A stretch of DNA of 64,000 bases from the NCBI GenBank assembly GCA_947165295.1, contig CAMUZU010000004.1, positions 39,776-103,775 of the forward strand, in the 5' to 3' direction. Each line of letters starts with the position of its first letter. Position 1 is the first letter of the stretch. Position numbers and translations under genes: made by a program. The notes under the pieces were generated by a model. That model was not told where the DNA came from. It worked only from the letters and a program-made list of their open reading frames with translations, and did not search any database. The stretch comes from an uncultured Selenomonadales bacterium. GTDB taxonomy: Bacteria; Bacillota; Negativicutes; Selenomonadales; Selenomonadaceae. Positions 27,179 through 35,549 of this stretch are shown in pieces.

Positions 27179-28179
27179 TGGAAACTTACAAGTTCAGCTG
27201 GGCAAATTTGTTCGGGCACGCCTCAACCGTCAAGCAACTGCGCACAACTCTTGCTGAAGAAAATTTTCCGCACGCGGTGATTTTTTCGGGCGACGAAGGC
27301 ATCGGCAAACGTCTTGCGGCTCAAATCTGCGCGGCGGCATTGCTTTGCGAACATCCCGTTGACGGTGAACCTTGCGGCACGTGCGACGGCTGTCGATTAA
27401 TGGCGGCGGGCACTCACCCCGATTTCAACGTCGTCGAACCCGAAGAGACCAAGGCCACGCGCAATATCAAAATCGGACAGATTCGCGAACTACAAAGTCA
27501 AGTTGCTTTAAGTCCGCTGAATTCGTCGCGGCGCGTCGCAATTATCGACGGCGCGGAACTCATGTTGACGGCGGCGGCGAACTCCCTGCTCAAAACAATC
27601 GAAGAACCGCCGAGCCCGACGATTTTTATTTTGTTGACGGCCAACCGCTCAAGCTTGCTCATGACGATTCGGTCGCGTTGCACGACGGTCAACTTCAACA
27701 AGCTGTCCGCCGACGAAATTCGCGACGAATTGATTCGCACGGGCACCGACGAGGCGACGGCGCAAAACCTGTCGATAATCGCGGGCGGAAGTTTCGGGCG
27801 TGCGCTTAACCTGAAAGATTCGGGCGGCGTGGAACTGCGCGAGCAAGCTCTGTCGACGCTGGAAAAAATTTCCCGCAACCAATTCACGAGCGAAGACATC
27901 TTCACGTTGAGCGCACAGGTCGACAAGTGGCCACGGGATAAGTTCGCCGACTTTTTGACGCACGTGCAGAAACTTTTGCGCGACGCGTGTTTGTCCGACG
28001 TGGCGACACCGCTCAATCCCGACTTGTCCGAACGCGTCAGTCAACTGCAACTGTCCGAGTCGAAAATTTTTTCGCTGATTGAAACGGGCGTGACGTTCCG
28101 CAAACGTTTGAAGTCAAACGCCGGCTTGAGGTTGCTTGCCGAAGCGTATTTGTTCCGCCTGCGTGAATTGTCGAGGTGA
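27178..28179 (+). CDS. holB: DNA polymerase III delta' subunit
   Basis: The 333-residue clamp-loader subunit has an AAA+ fold with GDEGIGKR near residue 37. A zinc-type CEHPVDGEPCGTCDGC cluster is near 60. NSLLKTIEEPPSPTIFILLT is the conserved core and RSRC the family motif. It helps load the beta clamp at the replication fork. It follows yaaR with a TGATG overlap and is followed six bases later by an HTH gene in place of the expected ricT. Confidence 0.93.
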   Translation: METYKFSWANLFGHASTVKQLRTTLAEENFPHAVIFSGDEGIGKRLAAQICAAALLCEHPVDGEPCGTCDGCRLMAAGTHPDFNVVEPEETKATRNIKIGQIRELQSQVALSPLNSSRRVAIIDGAELMLTAAANSLLKTIEEPPSPTIFILLTANRSSLLMTIRSRCTTVNFNKLSADEIRDELIRTGTDEATAQNLSIIAGGSFGRALNLKDSGGVELREQALSTLEKISRNQFTSEDIFTLSAQVDKWPRDKFADFLTHVQKLLRDACLSDVATPLNPDLSERVSQLQLSESKIFSLIETGVTFRKRLKSNAGLRLLAEAYLFRLRELSR

Positions 28180-28185
28180 ACGCTC

Positions 28186-28683
28186 TTGTTTGAACACGTC
28201 ACGAAAGAATTCATTCGCACGCATAATTTTCAAGCGGAAGTGCCGAACGTCGAGTTGCCCGCGCAGAGTTTCAGGTTGACTTCGAGCCGATACCTGCCGC
28301 CGACGAACGACGAACTTCAACTTGAACTGCGCAAGAACTTTGTCGAAATTATGGCGACGACCTTCGACAAGAGTTACGCGAAAATCGAGAGCCGCTGTTA
28401 CATAAGCGAAGCCGCCATGCGCAAATATCTCAACGGCCGCCGACCGATTAACATTTTCGCCGTCGCAAGATTTTGCGTCGGAGCACGCTTGTCGCTTGAA
28501 AAGACTTGCGAATTGTTCAAGCTGTGCGGACACATTTTAAGCCCGGAAGTTTATCGGCTTGACGCAATTGTCGTCGATACGCTCAAATGCGGCGAAACCA
28601 TCGAAGATTTTTACGAAGTCACCAAAGCTTACGGCCTTGACGAAATTTGGAAGAGCTGGGACAAGTTGTCCAACGCTTCCTGA
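28186..28683 (+). CDS. Putative HTH DNA-binding protein inserted after holB
   Basis: The 165-residue protein has a central helix-turn-helix-like stretch (YAKIESRCYISEAAMRKYLNGRR) followed by INIFAVARFCVGARLSLEKT, reminiscent of XRE-type regulators. Organisation resembles the HTH protein at 39031-39462 (an ...AYAKKIFRGG-type segment followed by a helix with LSLALAMNLS), so they may be distant relatives. TTG 28186 follows GAGGTGA. It starts 6 bases after holB and precedes a helicase gene. Function unknown. Confidence 0.55.
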   Translation: MFEHVTKEFIRTHNFQAEVPNVELPAQSFRLTSSRYLPPTNDELQLELRKNFVEIMATTFDKSYAKIESRCYISEAAMRKYLNGRRPINIFAVARFCVGARLSLEKTCELFKLCGHILSPEVYRLDAIVVDTLKCGETIEDFYEVTKAYGLDEIWKSWDKLSNAS

Positions 28684-28735
28684 TTTTTTTTTGTACAATC
28701 AGCACCGTAAACAAAAACGTTTGGAGGTCACAATC

Positions 28736-28762
28736 ATGGCACGCAAGAAAAAGTTCAACTGA
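28736..28762 (+). other. Eight-codon frame with a perfect ribosome binding site, ending in TGA, in frame with the helicase
   Basis: GGAGGTCACAATC precedes ATG 28736, encoding MARKKKFN and then TGA at 28760-28762. The same frame continues as GKFPVKLLKAILYSDKTTQ into the helicase with no other stop. A Trp (TGG) at the TGA would restore one long gene. Confidence 0.6.
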
Positions 28763-28819
28763 GGCAAGTTCCCCGTCAAGCTGCTCAAGGCGATTCTCTA
28801 CAGCGACAAGACGACGCAA

Positions 28820-31408
28820 ATGCCGCCCGCGAACAATTTGCCGAAACGCCCGCCGTTTGACAGCGACGACGCCGACATGCTCGCGCCGTACATGCCGTTC
28901 CCGACGGTCTACTTCGTCAATTATTACCGCGAAGAGATCGAAGACAATTTCCTGTGCGAAATCGGGCGGCTTACGTCCGTCGTGCGCACGCTCGAAGAAA
29001 TGAATTACGGCGACTTCCACGTCGGCACGCCCGAAAAGATGATGTCGACGCTCAAGCAGGCGCGATTGACTTCGGCACTCATCAACGCAATTCACGCGGA
29101 AATTTTGTCCGTCGGCACGGGCGAAGACTTCAAATTCAAGACGAAGTTTCCCGCGCCCAAGACAATCGACCTGCAAAAAAGTTTGGGCGACGCGGACAAA
29201 GTTTCATTGCGCCCGTACCAAGAACGCGCCGTGCTTGAACTTCGCAAGCATTTCGTCGACGCGAACAAGCCTGCGGGAATTCTGCAAATGCCGACGGGCA
29301 GCGGCAAGACGTTGACGGCGGTTTACTTCCTGCTGACGGAAATGACGGCTCGCGGTTACCAAATAATTTGGCTGGCGCATCGTTCAATGCTTATCGAACA
29401 GGCGGCCAACGTCTTTTACAAATTCGCGCCGCTGGTCAAGAAAAATTCCGACTTCACGCCGCCGAAGAAATTCAACATGATTTGCGTGTCAAGCGACCAC
29501 TGCCATTCGTCAATGATTAATCGCAATGACAACTTGATTGTGTCAATGGTGCCGAGTCTCTACTACAACAAACGCCGCCTGCGCTCCGTGTTGCAGAACA
29601 AAGTTATAATCGTCGTCGACGAAGCACACCACACCGTTGCGCCGAGCTATCGGGAAATTATCAACACGATTCGCAAGTTCCGCCCCGACGCAAAACTTTT
29701 GGGCTTGACCGCCACGCCGATTCGCGGCACGGAAAAAGAAACCAAGACGCTTTGGAAGATTTACGAGAGCGAACAACCGGTTTTCTCGCTGACAATGAGC
29801 CAACTTATCAGCTCCGGCACGTTGGCAAAGCCCGTACCCAAGACGATTGAAACGAACGTCGACATTGAGACGATTATCGACGACAAGGAAATCGCGCACA
29901 TTCAACGCATGCACGAACTGCCTGAAAGCCTCGTTGACAAAATCGCCCGCACGAACGTCCGCAATGACATCATCGTCAATGAATACGTCGCCAACGCCGA
30001 ACGCTACGGCAAGACAATTATTTTCGCGCTCAACGGCATTCACTGCATGGCTCTCGACGACGCCTTTAAAGCTCGCGGAATCAAAAGCGGTTTCGTTTAC
30101 ACGCACAACAAGGACAACGCCGCCATGATTGAACGCTTCCGCGACAACAAGCACCCCGAACATATCGACGTGCTGATTAATATCAACATGTTGACCGAAG
30201 GCAGTGACATTCCCGACATTCAAACTGTCTTCTTGACACGCCCGACATCAAGCGACGTGCTTTTAATGCAGATGGTCGGACGCGGCATGAGAGGCGTCGA
30301 CGCGGGCGGCACGGCAACCGTCAACATCGTCGACTTTTGCGACAAGTGGTCGGACATCACCCGCTGGCTTAACCCGAAACTCATCTTCGACACGAGCGAC
30401 GCGACGCTTGAGCCCGACGAGAAAGTCACTTATGAACGCGTCGAGTACACGCTTTACCCGTGGGACTTGATTCGTGCCGTCATGCGCGGGATAACTTACA
30501 AAGGCGCGCAGGTTGTCAAAACCGATACCGTCCTGCCGAACGGCTGGTTCAACGTCACCGACGAAAACGGCAACGACGAGCAAGTTTTAATCTTCGACAA
30601 CCAACTTGACGGTTACAAAAGACTTTTCGAGGACGTGAAGTATATCGCCGACAACCTCACCGGCGCGGACTTCGACGCACGCCAACTGCTGATTGCTTAC
30701 TTCAGCAACTTGGGCGTCATGCCGCTTGAAGATGACCTGCGCGACATCGTCACTTACTTCAGCAACGAAAACAAGTTCCCCGAAATTCAAACCTTCGACG
30801 AGCGCGACAAGATTGACCCGTACAACGTCGCCAACGGCTTGAAGAACAAAACTCAAACGTTCATGGCAACGCTCAATCAAATCAAAGACATTTACGGCGA
30901 ACACCGCGATATGATCGACAATCTTTACGGCGGCTACGAATTCTATCAAGACCGCGTCGTCAACTTCATGCAGTACCCGAACGGCGTCGCACCTTTGGGC
31001 ACCGTGATTGAGGAGACCGAAAAAGAATTCTATCACCTGTCGACGGAGCCTTTTGCCGAATCGCCCGAAAAGCTTTTGGACGAAGTTATCCGCGAACAGT
31101 CCGACAACCTCGGCAACAATTTCGTCAAGCCCGCAGTTTACTGGACGGACAAAGATTATCGCAGTTACTTTGCCACGTACAATCACCGCGAAGAACGGGC
31201 GAAAGATTTCATCATGCTCAACCGAATTCTCAACTCGGCAAGCGTGCCGCGTGACGTCATGAAGTTCCTGCTGTACCACGAATGCTTACATCAACGCCTG
31301 CCGAAGCACAATCTGGAGTTCCGCGAACTTGAAGCGCGTTACCCGAACTTCCACGACTGCGACAACTTTTTGGACAGGACGTTTCCCGACTTCGTCAAAG
31401 ACGCGTGA
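28820..31408 (+). CDS. SF2 DEAH-box helicase with a C-terminal HExxH peptidase-like motif
   Basis: The protein has 862 residues from ATG 28820, which has no ribosome binding site. The probable original start is 28736, with an in-frame TGA at 28760. Helicase motifs are MPTGSGKT (~157), VVDEAHH (~266), LTATPIRGTEKE and QMVGRGMRG, as in type III restriction and ComF/YeeB-like helicases. The region 500-800 is not recognised. Near residue 819 is YHECLHQRLPKHNLEFR, an HExxH motif with a second His, as in YgjP/SprT-like metallopeptidases. The gene lies between holB and ricT, usually neighbours, so it was probably acquired. A defence or DNA-repair role is conceivable. Confidence 0.78.
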   Translation: MPPANNLPKRPPFDSDDADMLAPYMPFPTVYFVNYYREEIEDNFLCEIGRLTSVVRTLEEMNYGDFHVGTPEKMMSTLKQARLTSALINAIHAEILSVGTGEDFKFKTKFPAPKTIDLQKSLGDADKVSLRPYQERAVLELRKHFVDANKPAGILQMPTGSGKTLTAVYFLLTEMTARGYQIIWLAHRSMLIEQAANVFYKFAPLVKKNSDFTPPKKFNMICVSSDHCHSSMINRNDNLIVSMVPSLYYNKRRLRSVLQNKVIIVVDEAHHTVAPSYREIINTIRKFRPDAKLLGLTATPIRGTEKETKTLWKIYESEQPVFSLTMSQLISSGTLAKPVPKTIETNVDIETIIDDKEIAHIQRMHELPESLVDKIARTNVRNDIIVNEYVANAERYGKTIIFALNGIHCMALDDAFKARGIKSGFVYTHNKDNAAMIERFRDNKHPEHIDVLININMLTEGSDIPDIQTVFLTRPTSSDVLLMQMVGRGMRGVDAGGTATVNIVDFCDKWSDITRWLNPKLIFDTSDATLEPDEKVTYERVEYTLYPWDLIRAVMRGITYKGAQVVKTDTVLPNGWFNVTDENGNDEQVLIFDNQLDGYKRLFEDVKYIADNLTGADFDARQLLIAYFSNLGVMPLEDDLRDIVTYFSNENKFPEIQTFDERDKIDPYNVANGLKNKTQTFMATLNQIKDIYGEHRDMIDNLYGGYEFYQDRVVNFMQYPNGVAPLGTVIEETEKEFYHLSTEPFAESPEKLLDEVIREQSDNLGNNFVKPAVYWTDKDYRSYFATYNHREERAKDFIMLNRILNSASVPRDVMKFLLYHECLHQRLPKHNLEFRELEARYPNFHDCDNFLDRTFPDFVKDA

Positions 31409-31449
31409 CAGCGACAGCAACGGTAACCGGCCGTCGTGCAACGAAATGA

Positions 31450-31613
31450 GGCCGTCATGGATGACGGCCTCTGCCGACGTGTTTGCGTGATGCAAACTCC
31501 GTCGGCCACGCGAGCTACGGCTTTCGATAACATGCGGGTAGCTACACTGTGCTCCACGCAGTGGGGTCTTTTCTTTTTGCTACTTTTTCTTTGGACAAGC
31601 AAAGAAAAAGTAG
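31450..31613 (+). repeat. Three-hairpin intergenic element, copy 2 (diverged middle stem)
   Basis: GGCCGTCATGGATGACGGCC comes first. Then a different middle stem, GCCGACG/CGTCGGC around GTTTGC/GCAAAC, and a further AGCTAC/GTAGCT hairpin. Last is CTACTTTTTCTTT with AAAGAAAAAGTAG. Order is conserved but the stems differ in sequence. The ~480-base gap 31409-31887 is this element plus the next two entries. Confidence 0.7.
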
Positions 31614-31651
31614 ATCCTACAAACTCGAATTAACGAATCAGCCGAATCGAA

Positions 31652-31801
31652 GCGACGAGCCGCAACGTCAACGCAAGCAATACGCCACGACCGTCAACAC
31701 AACCGACGAGCCGCAACCGTCAACACAAGCGACGAGCCGCAACGTCAACGCAACCGACGAGCCGCGACCGTCAACACAAGCGACGAACCGCAAACGTCAA
31801 C
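31652..31801 (+). repeat. Tandem repeat, six units of 25-26 bp
   Basis: Units resemble GCGACGAGCCGCAACGTCAA, alternating with a variant ending in CCGTCAACACAA. There are no unique spacers, so it is not a CRISPR array. It lies between the three-hairpin element and a terminator; no function is evident. Confidence 0.75.
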
Positions 31802-31803
31802 CG

Positions 31804-31829
31804 CCCCGCCGACGCGACGGGGTTTTTTT
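31804..31829 (+). terminator. Rho-independent terminator upstream of ricT
   Basis: CCCCG and CGGGG pair across a 9-base loop, followed by seven T. Confidence 0.65.
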
Positions 31830-31887
31830 ATTGCCAAGCGACGGGCAATGCGCTATAGTTCACAGAAAACTTTCGAGGAGTAACCAC

Positions 31888-32991
31888 ATGCAAATAATCG
31901 GAGTCAGATTGAAGAAGGCCGGCAAAATCTTGTTCTTCGAGCCGGACGAATCAGAGCTTGTCAAAGGCGACTCGGTTATCGTCGAGACCGTGCGCGGCCT
32001 TGAATGCGGCAAAGTCGTCATTGAACCGCGTGAACTGCCCGAAGCTCAAACCGTCGAAACCGAACCGGGACTTCCGCTGAAAAAAATTTATCGCAAAGCA
32101 ACCGAAGCCGACCTTCGACGCCTGGAAGAAAATCACGCGGGCGAAAAGCGCGCCTTCGACATCTGTTTACAAAAAATCGCCGAACACAACTTGCCGATGA
32201 AGTTAATCAACGTCGAGTTCACCTTTGACGTGAACAAGATAATTTTTTTCTTCACGGCGGACGGGCGTGTCGACTTCCGCGAACTTGTGCGTGACTTGGC
32301 GGCAATTTTCCGCACGCGAATTGAACTGCGACAAGTCGGCGTTCGCGACGAAGCAAAACTTTTGGGCGGCATGGGCGGCTGCGGACGACCTTTGTGTTGC
32401 GCGTCGTTTCTGGGCGAATTTATCCCCGTGTCAATCCGCATGGCCAAAGACCAAAACTTGTCGCTCAACCCGACGAAAATCAGCGGCGTGTGCGGGCGGC
32501 TCATGTGTTGCCTCAAATACGAAAACGACTTGTACTGCGAACATTGCCCGATGCAAAATTCAAACGTCACAATGCGCCCGAAAGTCGGCAGTCGCGTCAT
32601 TGTTGCCGACGGTGAAGGCAAAATTGTTTCGGAGAACTTCGCACGCAGAAACGCCACGATTCTTTTGGACACGAACAGAATTGTCGTCGCGGGCTGGGAT
32701 GAAATTCTCCCCGTCAACGAAGAAGACTTGGAGGCCGTCGACGAAAGCGCGCAGGTTGAAGCCGACAAGCCCGTTGACGAGCCGCCGCCGAAGCCGATTC
32801 GTCACGAGCGTCGCGAACGTCCTGAACGTCCTGAGCGTCCCGAAAGGCCTGAACGTCCCCGTCGCACGGAAGGTTTCAATCGCCGTTACAATCGCAACGA
32901 AAACTTTGAACGTCCCAACCGCAACGAACGTCCTCCGAAGCCGCGAACCGAAAAGTCGCGTCGCCCGCCGAGACGAGACCCGAAGAAGTGA
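31888..32991 (+). CDS. ricT: RicT/YaaT-type PSP1 domain protein
   Basis: The 367-residue PSP1 protein has two conserved Cys clusters, GGCGRPLCCASFLGEF and GVCGRLMCCLKYEND, that in B. subtilis RicT help hold iron-sulfur clusters of the RicAFT complex, which supports RNase Y processing of mRNA. The tail is low complexity, rich in Arg, Pro and Glu (repeated RPE units), longer than usual and perhaps RNA-binding. ATG 31888 follows GAGGAG. The stop overlaps the next start as GTGA. Its classic upstream partner holB lies 3.7 kb away across an insertion. Confidence 0.9.
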   Translation: MQIIGVRLKKAGKILFFEPDESELVKGDSVIVETVRGLECGKVVIEPRELPEAQTVETEPGLPLKKIYRKATEADLRRLEENHAGEKRAFDICLQKIAEHNLPMKLINVEFTFDVNKIIFFFTADGRVDFRELVRDLAAIFRTRIELRQVGVRDEAKLLGGMGGCGRPLCCASFLGEFIPVSIRMAKDQNLSLNPTKISGVCGRLMCCLKYENDLYCEHCPMQNSNVTMRPKVGSRVIVADGEGKIVSENFARRNATILLDTNRIVVAGWDEILPVNEEDLEAVDESAQVEADKPVDEPPPKPIRHERRERPERPERPERPERPRRTEGFNRRYNRNENFERPNRNERPPKPRTEKSRRPPRRDPKK

Positions 32992-33722
32992 CCGCCCTTC
33001 GTGACGGCGAACGACTCGATGACTTAATGCGGTCGGGTCGAGCCATAATCCAAAATCCCGACGAGTTTTGTTTTTCAATGGACGCGGTGTTGATTGCGCA
33101 CTTCCCGCGGCTGAAGAAAAATTTTCGCGTGATTGACCTTGGCACGGGCAACGGAGTCATTCCGCTGTTGATTGCCGATTTCGTCAAAGAAATTTGCGCC
33201 GTCGAACTCAATTCACGTGCGGCTGACCTTGCGCGGCGAAACGTCGAACTCAACGGTTTGACCGAAAAAATTTCCGTCGTCGAGGGCGATTACCGACTTC
33301 ACCGCGAACTGTTCAAGCCCGAAACTTTCGACGTTGCCATTGCCAATCCGCCGTACACGCCCGTCAAAAACGGTGAGCCGAACAAAATTTCAGCCGTCGC
33401 CCGCGCACGACACGAATTCACCGCCACGCTTGAAGATGTCGTGACTGCGGCGCGATATGTCTTGAAGTTTCGCGGAACGTTCTGCATGATTCATCTTGCG
33501 TCACGGCTTTGCGAAATTGTCGACGCGCTGCACCGTCATCAAATGGAAATGAAACGCCTGCGCCCCGTTCAGCCGAAAGCCGCCCGCGACGCGAATTTAA
33601 TACTACTTGAAGCTGTCGTCGGAGGTCGAACGGGCAATTTGCAACTTTTGCCGCCTTTAATCGTGCACAACGACGACGGCTCCTACACCGACGAAATTAA
33701 ACAAATTTACAACGCGACGTAA
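32988..33722 (+). CDS. tRNA1(Val) adenine N6-methyltransferase-like protein (YabB/TrmN6)
   Basis: The 244-residue class I SAM methyltransferase has VIDLGTGNGVIPLL as the SAM site and IANPPYTPVK as the catalytic NPPY motif, typical of N6-adenine methyltransferases. The E. coli relative TrmN6 modifies A37 of tRNA-Val. GTG 32988 overlaps the ricT stop by four bases. The order ricT-yabB is conserved in Firmicutes, supporting the assignment. Confidence 0.88.
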   Translation: MTALRDGERLDDLMRSGRAIIQNPDEFCFSMDAVLIAHFPRLKKNFRVIDLGTGNGVIPLLIADFVKEICAVELNSRAADLARRNVELNGLTEKISVVEGDYRLHRELFKPETFDVAIANPPYTPVKNGEPNKISAVARARHEFTATLEDVVTAARYVLKFRGTFCMIHLASRLCEIVDALHRHQMEMKRLRPVQPKAARDANLILLEAVVGGRTGNLQLLPPLIVHNDDGSYTDEIKQIYNAT

Positions 33723-33726
33723 ATCA

Positions 33727-33830
33727 GGCCGTCATGGATGACGGCCAAACCGCCTGCGCGTGATACAGGACGTATCACAGCAGGCGCGGTTTTCTTTGGT
33801 TACTTTCTTTGTCCGCACAAAGAAAGTAAC
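33727..33830 (+). repeat. Three-hairpin intergenic element, copy 3
   Basis: GGCCGTCATGGATGACGGCC, then GCCTGCGCGTGATAC with GTATCACAGCAGGC, then TTACTTTCTTTG with CAAAGAAAGTAA. It sits between yabB and fumA, both on the plus strand. Confidence 0.85.
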
Positions 33831-33945
33831 GCAAACCGTCAACGAAATTTTGTGCGACGTTGCAGGAATTTTTTTCGGCGCGGCAAATATCAACGGCATT
33901 AACGGAAAAATGTTTGACCGCAATTATATTTCAGGAGGGATTACT

Positions 33946-34788
33946 TTGAGAGAGCTGGACGTTAAACTCATCACCGAGAACGTCGCCGAAATGTGCAAGG
34001 AGGCGGCCTACTACCTGCCCGACGACGTTTATCGCGGACTCAAGCGCGGCCGTGAGACCGAACAATCGCCCGTCGGACGAATTGTGCTTGACCAAATCAT
34101 CAAGAACGCCGAAATTGCGCGTGCGGAAGATCGTCCTTATTGCCAAGATACGGGCATGACGATTGTCTTTTTGGAAGTCGGGCAGGACTTGCACATTGTC
34201 GGCGGCGACCTCGAAGAAGCGATTAACGCGGGCATTGCCAAAGGTTACACCGAAGGTTACCTGCGCAAATCCGTCGTCGGCGAACCGCTGTTCAATCGCG
34301 TCAACACGAAGAACAACACGCCCGGCGTCATCTACACGAAGATTGTTCCCGGCGACAAGTTGAGCATCACAATCGCGCCAAAAGGTTTCGGCTCCGAAAA
34401 CAAGTCGGGCATTAAAATGCTTGTTCCTGCGGACGGCGTCAAAGGCGTCAAAAAAGCCGTCATGGAAATTATCTTGCACGCAAGCATGAATCCTTGTCCG
34501 CCAATGGTTGTCGGCGTCGGTATCGGCGGCACAATGGACAGAGCCGCTTTGTTGTCGAAAAAGGCTTTGACGCGTTCAATCGACGAGCGCAACCCCATGC
34601 CCGAATACGCCAAACTTGAGCAGGAACTTCTCGACATGATTAACGCAACGGGTATCGGACCTCAGTTGGGCGGAACGACTTCGGCTTTGGCAGTCAACAT
34701 TGAATGGGCACCGACACACATTGCCGGACTTCCCGTCGCGGTTACAATTTGCTGTCACGCAATGCGCCACTCGCACAGAGTGATTTAA
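33946..34788 (+). CDS. fumA: Class I fumarate hydratase, alpha subunit
   Basis: The 280-residue alpha subunit of the two-subunit iron-sulfur fumarase (malate to fumarate). Cluster-binding Cys candidates are in YCQDTGM, MNPCPPMVVG and TICCHAMRHSHR. GGTTSALAVNIEWAPTH is also typical. TTG 33946 is taken as the start because AGGAGGG lies 8 bases before it; the frame is open further upstream, but that sequence overlaps the repeat. The beta subunit follows 100 bases later, then the fumarate reductase genes, forming a reductive TCA block. The symbol is generic; the split-subunit genes are not the single-chain E. coli fumA. Confidence 0.92.
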   Translation: MRELDVKLITENVAEMCKEAAYYLPDDVYRGLKRGRETEQSPVGRIVLDQIIKNAEIARAEDRPYCQDTGMTIVFLEVGQDLHIVGGDLEEAINAGIAKGYTEGYLRKSVVGEPLFNRVNTKNNTPGVIYTKIVPGDKLSITIAPKGFGSENKSGIKMLVPADGVKGVKKAVMEIILHASMNPCPPMVVGVGIGGTMDRAALLSKKALTRSIDERNPMPEYAKLEQELLDMINATGIGPQLGGTTSALAVNIEWAPTHIAGLPVAVTICCHAMRHSHRVI

Positions 34789-34888
34789 TCGGCAACGTCG
34801 ACGAATTTGGCTTGCAAACTCGAACGAACGTGTTCGCGACTTGTTGTCATCATCAAGCGTAAAACTTTTTCAAAGGAGAGTTGATAGA

Positions 34889-35461
34889 ATGGCCGAAAGT
34901 ATCAGAATCACGACGCCGTTCACCGAGGAGATGTCGCGCAAACTTCGGGCGGGCGACTCCGTCCTCATTACCGGCACGATTATCAGTGCCCGTGACGCCG
35001 CGCACAAAGTCATGACGGAAGCACTTGCTCGCGGCGAAAAATTGCCCGTCGACTGGACGAATCAAATCGTCTACTACCTGGGGCCGACGCCTGCGAAACC
35101 CGGCGACCCGATTGGTTCTTGCGGTCCGACAACTTCAGGTCGTATGGACGCTTACACCCCGACGATGCTTGACCAGGGCATTAAAGGCATGGTCGGCAAA
35201 GGTTCGCGCACGAAAGAAGTCGTCGAGTCCATGAAGAAAAACGGCGCAACTTATTTCGCGGCTGTCGGCGGCGCGGCGGCTTTGATTGCAAAGTCCGTCA
35301 AGAAATACACCGTGCTTGCTTATCCCGAACTCGGCCCCGAAGCTGTGGCGGCTTTGGAAGTTGTCGACTTCCCCGCGATTGTCGTCATTGACTGCGAAGG
35401 CAACAATTTCTACGAGATCGGGCAAAAAGATTATCGTCACTTCGACATCAATCAGATCTAA
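34889..35461 (+). CDS. fumB: Class I fumarate hydratase, beta subunit
   Basis: The 190-residue beta subunit partners the alpha subunit. Recognisable are RAGDSVLITGTIISARDAAH, GSCGPTTSGRMDAYTPTML and KGMVGKGSRT, the substrate-binding part. ATG 34889 follows AGGAGAG; an upstream ATG (34841) lacks a signal. Residues near the end (DCEGNNFYEIGQKD) are also family-typical. The intercistronic region to sdhC has a perfect 13-bp inverted repeat. The symbol follows common use for the beta chain. Confidence 0.92.
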   Translation: MAESIRITTPFTEEMSRKLRAGDSVLITGTIISARDAAHKVMTEALARGEKLPVDWTNQIVYYLGPTPAKPGDPIGSCGPTTSGRMDAYTPTMLDQGIKGMVGKGSRTKEVVESMKKNGATYFAAVGGAAALIAKSVKKYTVLAYPELGPEAVAALEVVDFPAIVVIDCEGNNFYEIGQKDYRHFDINQI

Positions 35462-35473
35462 GGGAGAAGGGAA

Positions 35474-35527
35474 AAGGGACAAGGGAGAAGTGAAATCTTG
35501 TCCCGTGTCCCATGTCCCTTGTCCCTT
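35474..35527 (+). promoter_or_regulatory. Intercistronic hairpin between fumarase and sdhC
   Basis: AAGGGACAAGGGA (35474-35486) pairs exactly with TCCCTTGTCCCTT (35515-35527). Within it the heptamer NTGTCCC occurs four times in a row. There is no T run, so it is not a classic terminator. It may be an mRNA processing or stability element. Confidence 0.45.
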
Positions 35528-35549
35528 ACAAAACACAAGGAGGCTGCAA

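Noticed and set aside
31652..31801. CRISPR array at the 25-26-bp units
   Set aside because: No spacers between units; only six alternating copies in direct contact.
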